Source: Paenibacillus nasutitermitis (GTDB lineage Bacteria; Bacillota; Bacilli; Paenibacillales; Paenibacillaceae). From it: a stretch of DNA of 64,000 nt. The notes under the pieces were generated by a model. That model saw only the letters and a program-made list of their open reading frames with translations. It was not told the DNA's origin and searched no databases. The position numbers and the translations under genes are program-made. Of the stretch, positions 45,083-54,115 are shown piece after piece. The DNA lies in contig NZ_BMHP01000001.1 of assembly GCF_014641075.1 (NCBI RefSeq), positions 992,001 to 1,056,000 of the forward strand. Direction: 5' to 3'. How positions within the stretch are numbered: position 1 is the stretch's first letter; each line of letters opens with the position of its first letter.

Positions 45083-47401
45083 GTGACACAGTTCAGACGC
45101 AAGACGCCGGAAGAGATTCTGCAATCAATCTCCAGATTGCACCGGGGACGCTTGAAGATCATTATCGGCGCTGTCAGCGGATCCGGCAAAACCTATCATA
45201 TGCTTCGGGAAGGCAAGCTTCTGAAGCAGGAAGGGATCGATGTAGTTATTTGTGCGGTATCGACGATGCAGCGGTCGGAAACCGTCCAGCAGGCGCAGGA
45301 TCTGGAACGCGTGCCAAGCATACATTGGCAGCGGGACGGCAAGGAGCAGAAGGACCTGCCGCTGGACGTCCTGCTTGCCCGGAATCCGGAGGTTCTGCTC
45401 GTCGACGGTCTCGCCCACCGCAACCGTGAAGAAGCCCGCTTCAAGACCAGGCTCGAGGATATTCAGTATCTGATGGACCACGGCATCAGCATTATTACCA
45501 CGATTAATGTCTATGAGCTTGCGGGTGAAGACGAGTTTGTCTTCAAGCTGACAGGCATCAAGGCCGAAGAAACCGTGCCCTCGAATACGCTTGAATTGGC
45601 TGACGAAGTCCGGTTGATCGATGCTTCGCCAGAAACGATACTGAAGCGGATTGATGAAGGGGTATTGGGAGAGAGTATGCATCCGGCTCTGTCCCGCCGC
45701 GGCAATCTCGGCGTGCTCCGCGAGATTGCGCTCCGACTGATGGCCGAAGGCGTCAATGAATCGTTGGAGAAGCACCGGGAGGAGCAGGGTCTTATAGGAC
45801 CCTCCGGGGCGGCGGAACGGATTCTTGTCTCCGCGCAGTATCACTGGAACGGCTCGCTCTATGTTCGCAGAGGACAGCAAGTTGCAAAACGGCTGAACGG
45901 GGATCTGGTGGTCGTTACGTTTGTGCTGCCCAGGCAGAAGCTGAACCGGAATCAGCAGGCGTTCAAGCTTTCCATCCAGAAGCTGGTGGAGAAGGTCGGG
46001 GCTAAATTCGAGGAACTGCCTCTGCCGCATCTGCGAAAGCTTCCTTCCGTGCTTGTGCGTTATGCCAGACAGCACAATGTGACCCGGATCGTCATGGGCC
46101 ATTCCAAGAAAAACCGCTGGCAGGAGCGGTGGCAGGGCTCGATTGTGAACAGAGTACTGAGAAGGACCAGGAACATCGATGTATTTCTCATGGCAGACCG
46201 CGCGGAGCATGAGGGCGAGCGCATTCTGCCTGTCAAGCCCAATATGGCTGGAAGAACGTTCCGCCGGCTCAGCTCGCGGGAAATCGAGGAGAAAATCGAG
46301 ACGATCCGGCGCGGGACTTTAAAGGTGTACATTGGCGCTGCCCCGGGAGTCGGCAAGACTTATAAAATGCTGCAGGAAGGTAATATTCTCCGCAGCAAGG
46401 GCATCGATGTTGTCATCGGCCTGCTTGAGACCCACGGACGGAAGGATACGGCAGACCAGGTGGGCGAGCTGCCGGTTATTCCACGCGCGAAGACCAGCTA
46501 TCAGGCAGCGCAGCTGGAGGAGATGGACACGGAGACGATCATCTCGGTTCATCCTGAAGTGGTGCTGGTCGACGAATTGGCGCATACGAATGTGCCCGGC
46601 AGCCCGTTCAAGAAAAGATACGAGGATGTCATCCGGCTGCTGGAAAGCGGGATTTCCGTTATTTCCACTGTGAATGTTCAGCATCTGGAAAGCTTGAACG
46701 ACGCCGTTCTGCAGCTGACCGGCGTGCGTGTCAGGGAGACCGTGCCGGATGCCATTTTGAAGATGGCGGACGAGGTCGAGCTCATCGACGTCACCCCCCA
46801 AATGCTGCAGACACGGATGCGGGACGGGAAAATCTATGCGCTGGAGAAGGTAGATCAGGCGCTGGGCTCTTTTTTTAAAATCGGCAATCTAATCGCCCTG
46901 CGGGAACTGGCTCTGCGTGAAATCGCAGACGATGTGGATGAACGGCTGGAGGCATGGGACCGCAATACCTCACTGCGGGGGCATTGGCGCAGACGCGAGG
47001 TGATCTTCGTCTGCGTGGACACGGGCAGCCGCTCTGAGCGTCTGATCCGGCGCGGGTTTCGGATTGCCCACCGTCTGAAGGCAGAATGGCATGTGCATTA
47101 TGTGCATTTTGGTGCGGTGATGACGGAGGAAGAACAGAAGCGGCTCGATACGCTGCGCCAATTATGCGAACGGCTGGGCGGGAACATGCAGGTAGCCGCA
47201 GCGGACAGCCGTAAAAGAATGCGCAGGACGCTGCTGCAAAGGATGAACGAAGTCCACGCCACGCAGCTCATAATCGGGCAATCCCGCAGACCGCTGTGGT
47301 ACACGCTGTTTAAGGAAACAGTCGTTCATTATCTGCTCCGTACCGCCCGCCATATGGATATACTGATCGTAGCGGATTTTGATCCTTCGATGAAGGAATA
47401 A
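45083..47401 (+). CDS. Tandem KdpD-USP sensor without kinase domain
   Basis: A 772-residue cytoplasmic protein made of two consecutive copies of the KdpD sensor half. Copy 1: KdpD domain at about 20-235 with Walker A GAVSGSGKTYHML and altered Walker B VLLVDGLAHRN, then a USP domain to about 375. Copy 2: KdpD domain at about 410-620 with canonical GAAPGVGKTYKML and VLVDELAHTN, then a USP domain to about 765. No membrane helices, dimerisation or His kinase domain follow, and there is no kdpE gene nearby. In staphylococcal KdpD the USP domain binds c-di-AMP. It may therefore be a direct c-di-AMP/K+ sensor acting on another kinase or on the transporter. It shares the kdp operon and ends at a terminator. 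Confidence 0.85.
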   Translation: MTQFRRKTPEEILQSISRLHRGRLKIIIGAVSGSGKTYHMLREGKLLKQEGIDVVICAVSTMQRSETVQQAQDLERVPSIHWQRDGKEQKDLPLDVLLARNPEVLLVDGLAHRNREEARFKTRLEDIQYLMDHGISIITTINVYELAGEDEFVFKLTGIKAEETVPSNTLELADEVRLIDASPETILKRIDEGVLGESMHPALSRRGNLGVLREIALRLMAEGVNESLEKHREEQGLIGPSGAAERILVSAQYHWNGSLYVRRGQQVAKRLNGDLVVVTFVLPRQKLNRNQQAFKLSIQKLVEKVGAKFEELPLPHLRKLPSVLVRYARQHNVTRIVMGHSKKNRWQERWQGSIVNRVLRRTRNIDVFLMADRAEHEGERILPVKPNMAGRTFRRLSSREIEEKIETIRRGTLKVYIGAAPGVGKTYKMLQEGNILRSKGIDVVIGLLETHGRKDTADQVGELPVIPRAKTSYQAAQLEEMDTETIISVHPEVVLVDELAHTNVPGSPFKKRYEDVIRLLESGISVISTVNVQHLESLNDAVLQLTGVRVRETVPDAILKMADEVELIDVTPQMLQTRMRDGKIYALEKVDQALGSFFKIGNLIALRELALREIADDVDERLEAWDRNTSLRGHWRRREVIFVCVDTGSRSERLIRRGFRIAHRLKAEWHVHYVHFGAVMTEEEQKRLDTLRQLCERLGGNMQVAAADSRKRMRRTLLQRMNEVHATQLIIGQSRRPLWYTLFKETVVHYLLRTARHMDILIVADFDPSMKE

Positions 47402-47418
47402 ACATATTATACAGCGGG

Positions 47419-47450
47419 AATCCCTCCTTAATCAGGATGGGATTTTTTTT
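47419..47450 (+). terminator. Terminator of the kdp operon
   Basis: AATCCC/GGGATT with an inner TCCT/AGGA stem, followed by eight T. Confidence 0.85.
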
Positions 47451-47588
47451 GATTGGCTAACCCTTTCAGTTCGTCATGATGTTCAATGACCTCGCAGTTC
47501 TTAGATGAAATTGTGTCCGGCGGGCAAGTATACTATCATAATAACAGGTTGACAGTTCAGGCAGGAATGGCAGCAATGGAGGAGAATC

Positions 47589-48266
47589 ATGGCAAAACAT
47601 TTATTGATCGCAGATGACGACAGCAATATCCGCTCCTTGCTGAGGCTTGTTATGACAGGTGAAGGGTATCATGTGCTGGAAGCGCGGGACGGACTGGAAG
47701 CGTTGAGTCTGCTTGCGGAGAATCCTGTGGATTTGGCTATTATAGATATTATGATGCCCAAGCTGGATGGACTGGAGCTGTGCGAGCAAATCCGCCAGCA
47801 CTACGATATTCCGATTATTATGCTGACGGCGAGGGAGCAGCTGAAGGATAAGGAACAAGGATATTTACGCGGTACGGACGATTACATTACGAAGCCGTTC
47901 GAGCCGATGGAGCTACTGTTTCGGATAAAGGCGTTATTCCGGCGTTATTCCCGCGTCTCAAGCGACAGAATCCGGCTGGGCGGCGTGATTATCGATATCA
48001 TCAACTACGAGATCATCGCCGGCGATACGGTTCTGCTGCTGCCGCTGAAGGAATTTGAGCTGCTCGCACAACTGGCGCAGTATCCGGGACGTCTGTTCTC
48101 GCGGGAAGAGCTTATAACTCTGGTATGGGGTGCGGATTATATGGGGGATAGCCGGACGGTTGACGTTCATATCAAGCGGCTGCGCGAGCGTTTTGCCGAT
48201 TACCGGGAAGACTTTACGATCCAGACCGTGAGAGGGATCGGCTATAAGGTTGAGGTGGCTACCTAA
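47589..48266 (+). CDS. hssR: Response regulator, haem-stress (HssR-like)
   Basis: An OmpR-family response regulator of 225 residues. Receiver domain with phosphoacceptor Asp53 (AIIDIMMPKLDG), LTAREQLKDKEQGYLRGTDDYITKPFE, and a winged-helix DNA-binding domain with WGADYMGDSRTVDVHIKRLR. The segments match staphylococcal HssR more closely than other OmpR regulators, and the downstream permease/ATPase pair supports this. GGAGG precedes the ATG. GTTC repeats occur at 47469 and 47481 upstream and may be HssR sites, with a TATACT -10 at 47529-47534. HssR activates hrtBA when haem is in excess. Confidence 0.8.
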   Translation: MAKHLLIADDDSNIRSLLRLVMTGEGYHVLEARDGLEALSLLAENPVDLAIIDIMMPKLDGLELCEQIRQHYDIPIIMLTAREQLKDKEQGYLRGTDDYITKPFEPMELLFRIKALFRRYSRVSSDRIRLGGVIIDIINYEIIAGDTVLLLPLKEFELLAQLAQYPGRLFSREELITLVWGADYMGDSRTVDVHIKRLRERFADYREDFTIQTVRGIGYKVEVAT

Positions 48267-49645
48267 TGAAATCGTTATATTACCGTGTGCTGTTCATCAC
48301 GATCGCGACGGTCGCGGTCAGCAGTCTGCTTGGTTTTTTGGCATCCAATCTGTATTATCACACAAAGCTTAAGGCTTTTAATGATGAGAAGCTGATCCGT
48401 ATAGCCGGGGAAACAAGAAACTTTGCATCGGAGCATCCCGATTTAGCGGACTCCTATCTGCAGAGCGCTGCGGAGTTGGGTTATGAAATTTATTTAACGG
48501 ATGGAAGCGGCATTGACCGCTTCTATGGCAACGAATTCCGGGAGCACGATCTGCTGCCGGAGAACGTCCGGCTGGTGCTTGGAGGAGATGTGTACCATGG
48601 GGTGGCTTCTTTCCCCAATAAACCCTTCGTTACCGGCTTTTTTGAAAATAGTCTAAGCAATACGGTAGGCATTCCCTTACAATTGGATGGCAAGTCGTAT
48701 GCGTTGTTCCTGAGGCCGGATACCATGCTGCAGTTTGGCGAGCTGCGCATCTTTTTTGCTCTGGTGGGCGGACTTACGGTCGTGTTCAGCCTATTGTTTT
48801 TTCTGATCAGCACCAGATATCTCGTGAAGCCGATAACAAAGCTTAGCGAGGCGACCAAAAAAATAGCCCAGGGACATTACAATTTGACTCTGCCGAAAAA
48901 CCGGCGCGACGAGATTGGGCAGTTGGGCGTGCATTTCACGATGATGGGCAAAGAGCTGGAGCGGGTCGAGCAGGCTCGGCGGCAGTTTGTCGCTGATGTA
49001 TCGCATGAGATCCAGTCCCCGCTGACTTCGATCCACGGCTTTGCCCAGACGTTGTCCAATCCGGAGCTAAGCGCGGAGGAACGAATCCGCTACGCGGCTG
49101 TAATAGCTGAAGAGAGCGGGCATCTCTCACGGCTCGGCAGACAGCTGCTGACATTGTCCTCGCTGGAGCAGAGCGTGGATGGCATGAACATCGCCTCATT
49201 CCGTCTAAAGCCGCATATCCGCCAGGTGGTTCAGGTGCTGGAATGGCAGCTGGCGGAGAAGAAGCTGGCGCTGGGCTTGTCCGTGCCGGATGATCTGGTT
49301 ATTAAGGCGGACGAGGATTTGCTTTCCCAGGTCTGGATGAACCTGCTTGCAAATGCCGTGAAATACACGCCGGACGAAGGGACGATCAGGGTCAGCGCGA
49401 AGCTGACCGGGGGTCAAATCGAAGTTGCCATTTCCGATACCGGACAGGGCATTCCCGACGTCGAGCTGCCTTTTCTGTTCGACAGATTCTACAGAGCGGA
49501 CCACTCGCGTGAACGCTCGACCGGCGGATCGGGCCTCGGTCTTTCCATTGTGCAGAAAATTGTTCATATGCATGGCGGGCAGATCGAATTGGCCAGCAAA
49601 CAGGGTCAAGGAACCACAGTTACCGTTAAGCTCCCCCAATTGTAA
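48266..49645 (+). CDS. hssS: Sensor histidine kinase, haem-stress (HssS-like)
   Basis: A 459-residue membrane kinase sharing one base with hssR. Two helices (about 8-30 and 165-185) flank an extracellular domain; FVTGFFENSLSNTVGI near 118 resembles the HssS sensor region. HAMP follows near 186-238, then phosphoacceptor His247 in DVSHEIQSPLTSI and ATPase motifs NAVKYTP near 373, DTGQGIP near 393 and GGSGLGLSIVQKI near 417. It senses intracellular haem stress in staphylococci; here the same role is inferred from similarity and neighbours. Confidence 0.82.
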   Translation: MKSLYYRVLFITIATVAVSSLLGFLASNLYYHTKLKAFNDEKLIRIAGETRNFASEHPDLADSYLQSAAELGYEIYLTDGSGIDRFYGNEFREHDLLPENVRLVLGGDVYHGVASFPNKPFVTGFFENSLSNTVGIPLQLDGKSYALFLRPDTMLQFGELRIFFALVGGLTVVFSLLFFLISTRYLVKPITKLSEATKKIAQGHYNLTLPKNRRDEIGQLGVHFTMMGKELERVEQARRQFVADVSHEIQSPLTSIHGFAQTLSNPELSAEERIRYAAVIAEESGHLSRLGRQLLTLSSLEQSVDGMNIASFRLKPHIRQVVQVLEWQLAEKKLALGLSVPDDLVIKADEDLLSQVWMNLLANAVKYTPDEGTIRVSAKLTGGQIEVAISDTGQGIPDVELPFLFDRFYRADHSRERSTGGSGLGLSIVQKIVHMHGGQIELASKQGQGTTVTVKLPQL

Positions 49646-49712
49646 TTTGGTATTCACACGCCGTTCATTTTCGATTCCTACACTGGATCTTAGAAACAGG
49701 AGGGATGAGAAG

Positions 49713-50831
49713 ATGTATCTGGCATTAAGAGAAATGAGGTTTGCCAAAACCCGCTATATGCTGATTATTACCATTATGCTGCTTGTATCTTTTCTGGTGC
49801 TTTTCGTTACCGGCCTGGCAAGGGGACTGGCTTATGCGAATGCATCGACGGTCAAGAATATGGCAGCAGACCATTTTGTCGTTCAAAAGGATGCGGACCG
49901 GCGGTTTACGCGCTCGCTGCTGTCCGAAGATCATTTAAATAATGTCCGATCCGTTGTTGGCGAAGCCAATGCGGCTCCGTTAAATCTTAGAATGACGTCC
50001 ATTACGGAAAAAGGAGAATCCGTCAAAACCGATGTAACGCTTTTTGCGGTAGATATGGAAGGATGGCTTGCCCCTGAAACAGTCAAAGGGAAGGAAATCT
50101 CGAATACATCCGACGGTCAAATCCTTGTCGACCGCAAGCTGGAAGATTCCGGCGTCCGGATCGGAACGGTGCTTGAGGACACCATGACCGGCAGCCAGTG
50201 GACGGTAAGCGGCTTTGTAAACAATGAATCGTTCAGTCATACGCCAAGCCTATTTATGAATGAACAGGACTGGCTCAAGCTTCAGAAGCTTGCAACCGTG
50301 AATGGCAAGGATCCTGGTGCAAATACCTACAATGCAATTGCCGTCAAGACGGACAAAGGCCAGGTAGATCTGTTGAAGGATAAGCTGCCGGATGCCGAGG
50401 TCATCTCCAAATCCGAGGCTGTGTCCGCAGTTCCGGGGTACAAGGAGGAACAAGGATCGCTGCTCATGATGATTGTGTTCCTGTTCGTCATCTCGGCCAT
50501 GGTGCTTGCTGTCTTCTTCTATGTCATTACGATTCAGAAAACAAGCCAATTCGGCATTCTGAAGGCGATTGGCGCAAGAACGGGTTACCTTGCGCGAAGC
50601 GTCATGGGACAGGTGCTGCTCCTGTCAATCGGCAGCCTTGCCATCAGTCTACTGCTGATTCGCGTTGTGTATGCGGTACTTCCAGCTTCCATGCCGTTCC
50701 AGCTTGACAGCTCGACGCTCATCCTCACCTGCACATTGTTTATCGCAATGTCGCTGATCGGATCGCTGCTGTCTGTCTTCAAAATTGCCAGAACCGACGC
50801 TTTGGATGCGATAGGGAGGACTGCCGGATGA
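49713..50831 (+). CDS. hrtB: Haem efflux permease (HrtB-like, FtsX family)
   Basis: A 372-residue FtsX/MacB-type permease: one helix near residues 14-40, an extracellular domain (about 45-240) and three helices to the end, the standard architecture of HrtB. The start at 49713 follows AGGAGGG; a longer frame running back into hssS is rejected. The start MYLALREMRFAKTRYMLI resembles staphylococcal HrtB. Together with the ATPase it exports haem or haem-derived toxicity. Its stop overlaps the next start. Confidence 0.82.
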   Translation: MYLALREMRFAKTRYMLIITIMLLVSFLVLFVTGLARGLAYANASTVKNMAADHFVVQKDADRRFTRSLLSEDHLNNVRSVVGEANAAPLNLRMTSITEKGESVKTDVTLFAVDMEGWLAPETVKGKEISNTSDGQILVDRKLEDSGVRIGTVLEDTMTGSQWTVSGFVNNESFSHTPSLFMNEQDWLKLQKLATVNGKDPGANTYNAIAVKTDKGQVDLLKDKLPDAEVISKSEAVSAVPGYKEEQGSLLMMIVFLFVISAMVLAVFFYVITIQKTSQFGILKAIGARTGYLARSVMGQVLLLSIGSLAISLLLIRVVYAVLPASMPFQLDSSTLILTCTLFIAMSLIGSLLSVFKIARTDALDAIGRTAG

Positions 50832-51511
50832 GTGCAAAGCTGATCATGAATGAGGTATCCCGGACGTTTCACGACGGGGATTCGGAACTGACAGTGTTGA
50901 ACAAGCTGTCGCTGAAAGTCGATGAGGGGGAACTGGTTGCCGTTATGGGTCCTTCAGGCTCGGGCAAAAGCACGTTTCTTTCGATTGCAGGCGCGCTGCT
51001 CAGTCCAACAGCCGGTGAGGTCATTATCGATGGCGTGCCGCTTTTCGGAATGAGCGAGCTTGAACTTGCGGAGCTTCGGCTGAGCAAAATCGGATTTATT
51101 TTTCAAAGCGCCAATCTGATTCCTTATCTCAAAGTGAAAGAGCAGCTGCAGCTTGTAGCGAAGCTTGGACACCGGAGCCCGGCTGCATCATCTAAACGGT
51201 CGCTGGAATTGCTTGACCGGATGGGCCTGCGGCATCGGCTTTCCTACTATCCGGACAAGCTGTCCGGAGGTGAGAAGCAGCGCGTGGCGATTGCCCGCGC
51301 ATGGATGAACAAGCCGGCTCTGCTGTTTGCCGACGAGCCGACGGCGAGTCTTGATGCTTCCCGGGGACAGGATGTGGTGAAAATGATTGCCGACGAAGTC
51401 AAAGCGGAAGGCAGAGCAGCTGTCATGGTGACCCATGATGAGAGGGTGCTGCATCTATGCGACCGGGTTCTGTATTTGCGTGATGGGGCTCTGAAAGAAA
51501 CGCAGGAATAG
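50828..51511 (+). CDS. hrtA: Haem efflux ATP-binding protein (HrtA-like)
   Basis: A 227-residue ABC ATPase: Walker A MGPSGSGKST near 40, signature LSGGEKQRVAIAR near 142, Walker B LLFADEPTASLD near 163. It starts within the last codons of hrtB (ATGA overlap) and belongs to the MacB/LolD-type ATPases. It energises the HrtB permease. The operon ends with a strong terminator. Confidence 0.88.
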   Translation: MSAKLIMNEVSRTFHDGDSELTVLNKLSLKVDEGELVAVMGPSGSGKSTFLSIAGALLSPTAGEVIIDGVPLFGMSELELAELRLSKIGFIFQSANLIPYLKVKEQLQLVAKLGHRSPAASSKRSLELLDRMGLRHRLSYYPDKLSGGEKQRVAIARAWMNKPALLFADEPTASLDASRGQDVVKMIADEVKAEGRAAVMVTHDERVLHLCDRVLYLRDGALKETQE

Positions 51512-51535
51512 GCAAGGTGGACAGCATTCAATAAA

Positions 51536-51589
51536 ATAAAGCGTAACGATGGCAAGGATGAACTCTTGCGGCTGTCGTTACGCTTTTTA
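51536..51589 (+). terminator. Terminator of the hss-hrt operon
   Basis: AAAGCGTAACGA (51538-51549) pairs with TCGTTACGCTTT, with an inner GCAAG/CTTGC stem, and a T run. Confidence 0.9.
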
Positions 51590-51745
51590 TTTGTCGCTAA
51601 CCCAAATCATGTTTCACCTCAATAGGTCGTTTGTTTTATCCATTTTGTGGTAATTAATACTAACTGACAGCGTGCTTTTCGGACTGCCATTAGATTCGAT
51701 ACCCTTTCGTGTAACGAAATCATAGTTAATCAAGGAGGAGAGTAC

Positions 51746-52393
51746 ATGAATTACGCTTATGCTTATGTACTGGATACGATGGCGGATTGGGAGCTTGGCT
51801 TTGTAACTGCGGAGCTTAACTCGGGTCAATATTTCAAAAGACGTGGGAGTCGTATTCCTGTCAAAACGGTTGGGGCTTCCAAACGACCGATCACGACAAA
51901 AGGTGGCATGAAGATCCTGCCGGACCTGACGGTAGATGAGATCTCGCATGAAACATCCGCGATACTGCTCTTGCCGGGGGCAGACAGTTGGAATGATCCC
52001 GAACATGCACCAGTTGTCGAAAAAGCAAAACAACTGCTGAAGGCAAGCGGCAATGTTGCCGCCATATGCGGAGCGACCACTGCGCTTGCCAATGCCGGAT
52101 TATTGGATGACCGTCAACACACGAGCAACAGTCTGGAGTATTTGACTATGTTCTGCCCCGCATACAAGGGAGCTGCCTTTTATAAAGAGAAGAAGATCGT
52201 TGCCGACGGGAATCTCATTACAACCGGTTCTGCCGGCGGACTTTTATTAGCTCGTGAGGTTATTGCACTGCTGGATCTATTTAAAAAGGATACGTTAGAA
52301 GCGTGGTATAACTACTTCAATACTGGCGACGGCAACTATTTTGCTGCCATGATGGAGACGCTGCAAGAGAGCAATTCTACCGAGAAAAAATAA
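51746..52393 (+). CDS. DJ-1/PfpI family protein
   Basis: A 215-residue class I glutamine-amidotransferase-like protein of the DJ-1/PfpI superfamily. The nucleophile elbow carries Cys in AAICGATTALANAG near 113 and an earlier PGAD loop near 73 provides the oxyanion environment. Members act as glyoxalases, deglycases or proteases; the exact role is open. GGAGG precedes the ATG. It stands alone and converges with the GrpB gene. Confidence 0.82.
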   Translation: MNYAYAYVLDTMADWELGFVTAELNSGQYFKRRGSRIPVKTVGASKRPITTKGGMKILPDLTVDEISHETSAILLLPGADSWNDPEHAPVVEKAKQLLKASGNVAAICGATTALANAGLLDDRQHTSNSLEYLTMFCPAYKGAAFYKEKKIVADGNLITTGSAGGLLLAREVIALLDLFKKDTLEAWYNYFNTGDGNYFAAMMETLQESNSTEKK

Positions 52394-52429
52394 TCGCTAT
52401 TATGTAATATGATTGCTATTTATAGAAAA

Positions 52430-52465
52430 AGACAGGACCGCCCGCCGTAGGATCAGCGGTTCTGT
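52430..52465 (-). terminator. Terminator of the GrpB-family gene
   Basis: ACAGGACCGC (52432-52441) pairs with GCGGTTCTGT (52456-52465), one G-T, and is followed on the minus strand by five T. The stem begins within the stop codon. Confidence 0.8.
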
Positions 52466-52989
52466 TAGTCCTTATCCACCATACTTTTCTTAGCTTGTTC
52501 GAGTAAATTGTTTACATAATCGGCTTTTTCATCCGAATAAGCGAGTAATGTCGTGTGCCCTTTATTTATGGAATGGAGCTTTATTTCTGAGTAATGTTTG
52601 GCTGCATTCGGGTTATCCCTTAAGAAATTTCTTATGAGGAGATTATTTACCCATTGCTCACCGTTCCAGATCACTACAGCAAGGTTATAGGCATGTTCCT
52701 GGCGTTTCCGAAAATATAATCTACCTTTTACCCCAGCTTCTCCGAATCCTTCATATCCCAGTTCTATTAAATTGTTAATTATAGAATTGTTCAACTCAAG
52801 CGTTTTCAAGCCAACCAAGATATCAATAATCGGTTTTGCAATCATTCCTTGTACCGAGGTGCTGCCGAAATGCTGTATGTCGATAACATCTTCTCCGAAA
52901 GCTTGCAAAATATTTGCCTTTTCATTTTGAAATAATGCAGGCCACTTATCATCGTATTGAACGACACGTATAATCTCATCAATTCCCAT
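52465..52989 (-). CDS. GrpB family protein (UPF0157)
   Basis: A 174-residue protein of the GrpB/UPF0157 family: starts VVQYDDKWPALFQNEKANIL, with HFGSTSVQGMIAKPIIDILVG near 40 (the GS-x(n)-D-x-D nucleotidyltransferase-like core) and RNFLRDNPNAAKHYSEIK near 120. The fold belongs to the nucleotidyltransferase superfamily; the reaction is not established. It is a single gene. Confidence 0.9.
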   Translation of the reverse strand: MGIDEIIRVVQYDDKWPALFQNEKANILQAFGEDVIDIQHFGSTSVQGMIAKPIIDILVGLKTLELNNSIINNLIELGYEGFGEAGVKGRLYFRKRQEHAYNLAVVIWNGEQWVNNLLIRNFLRDNPNAAKHYSEIKLHSINKGHTTLLAYSDEKADYVNNLLEQAKKSMVDKD

Positions 52990-53051
52990 TCAATCGTTCA
53001 CCCGCTTTTATTTAGTTTGCAGCTCCACTCACTTGAGAATAAACGTGACTG

Positions 53052-53996
53052 TTAATGCAAAATGCTAAGCTTGCGGTAAGCTCGGGGAGAAATGCCCTGC
53101 CATTTTTTGAACACTTTGCTGAAATTATGAAGATCTTCATAGCCGAGCTGACGACCGATCAGCTCGATTTTCATATCGGTTTCCCGCAGCATTTTTTTGG
53201 CTTCGCGATGTCTGATAAACTGCAAATATTTGCGTGGACTCATGCCGACGATATCCTTGAACAACCGGATAAAGTGATCCTCGCTCACATTGAAACGACC
53301 CGCCATTTCCGCATTTGCCCATGGCGCTCCGGGACGAATCTCCATTTCAACAGCCAACTCCTTGATTTTCCCCTGGTATCCGGAATGAAGATTAGGCCGG
53401 CTGGACTTCGTGTCCAGGCTGAGCAGCTGCGTGAAGATCAGGAGCATAAGTCCCCTGCATGCCAGCTCATAACCCGGATTTCCCCTGCCTTTTGCATGCT
53501 CCTCCACAATCCGTTCCATCCATTCTACCATTTCATAAGGAACCGACTCATAATGAGCGCCAAAAACCGGATGGCCTTCTCCCATCACGGGAATAGAACA
53601 GAAGCGCTCCGGATCGATTTTATCCTCACGCACAGTAAGGTCCTGTTCAGCCAGGACGGTTTGCTCGTTGAAGAAATCAAAGTGGATGCCAAGCAGATGG
53701 GTATGGGGGTCGGCAAGCAGTTCGATGCGGTGGCGCATTGCCGAGGAAAGCAGCAGCAGATCCCCCGCTCCTACAGGAATAGGGGCAATCTCATCATTGA
53801 AATGAATCAGCAGTTCCCCCTGAAAGACATAAATAAGCTCGAAGTCATAGAGGGTCCGGTATTTGCCTGGACCGGGAAAAGGCCTTTGAATCTGGGCCCA
53901 ATGGACACTGGGACACAGATGCGGCCATTCAAGTCGCCGCGGTTTGGGATGTTGGAACATCTGCCTCGCCTCCATATCGGAAAAGGATAACTTCAT
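53052..53996 (-). CDS. AraC family transcriptional regulator with cupin sensor
   Basis: A 314-residue AraC regulator. The N-terminal cupin (LIYVFQGELLIHFNDE, GAGDLLLLSSAMRH) spans about 45-150; the two helix-turn-helices lie in the last 100 residues (MAGRFNVSEDHFIRLFKDIVG and LGYEDLHNFSKVFKKWQGISPRAYR). I chose ATG 53996 because GGTGGGG lies upstream; the upper ATGs at 54020/54017 have no ribosome site. Divergent from the PhyH-led gene run, it is the likely local activator responding to a sugar. Confidence 0.88.
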   Translation of the reverse strand: MKLSFSDMEARQMFQHPKPRRLEWPHLCPSVHWAQIQRPFPGPGKYRTLYDFELIYVFQGELLIHFNDEIAPIPVGAGDLLLLSSAMRHRIELLADPHTHLLGIHFDFFNEQTVLAEQDLTVREDKIDPERFCSIPVMGEGHPVFGAHYESVPYEMVEWMERIVEEHAKGRGNPGYELACRGLMLLIFTQLLSLDTKSSRPNLHSGYQGKIKELAVEMEIRPGAPWANAEMAGRFNVSEDHFIRLFKDIVGMSPRKYLQFIRHREAKKMLRETDMKIELIGRQLGYEDLHNFSKVFKKWQGISPRAYRKLSILH

Positions 53997-54115
53997 ATCG
54001 ATCCCCACCAAATCCATCATAGCTTATTTGTGCTAATATCTGAAGTAATCCCGGGATGATCCGTTTATTCTTCCGTTTTGAAATTGTATAACATCATAAA
54101 AGGTGGTAGAAACCG

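Noticed and set aside
45125-46210. 361-residue antisense frame opposite the tandem KdpD gene
   Set aside because: Low-complexity antisense translation of a conserved gene, without a ribosome site or known motifs.
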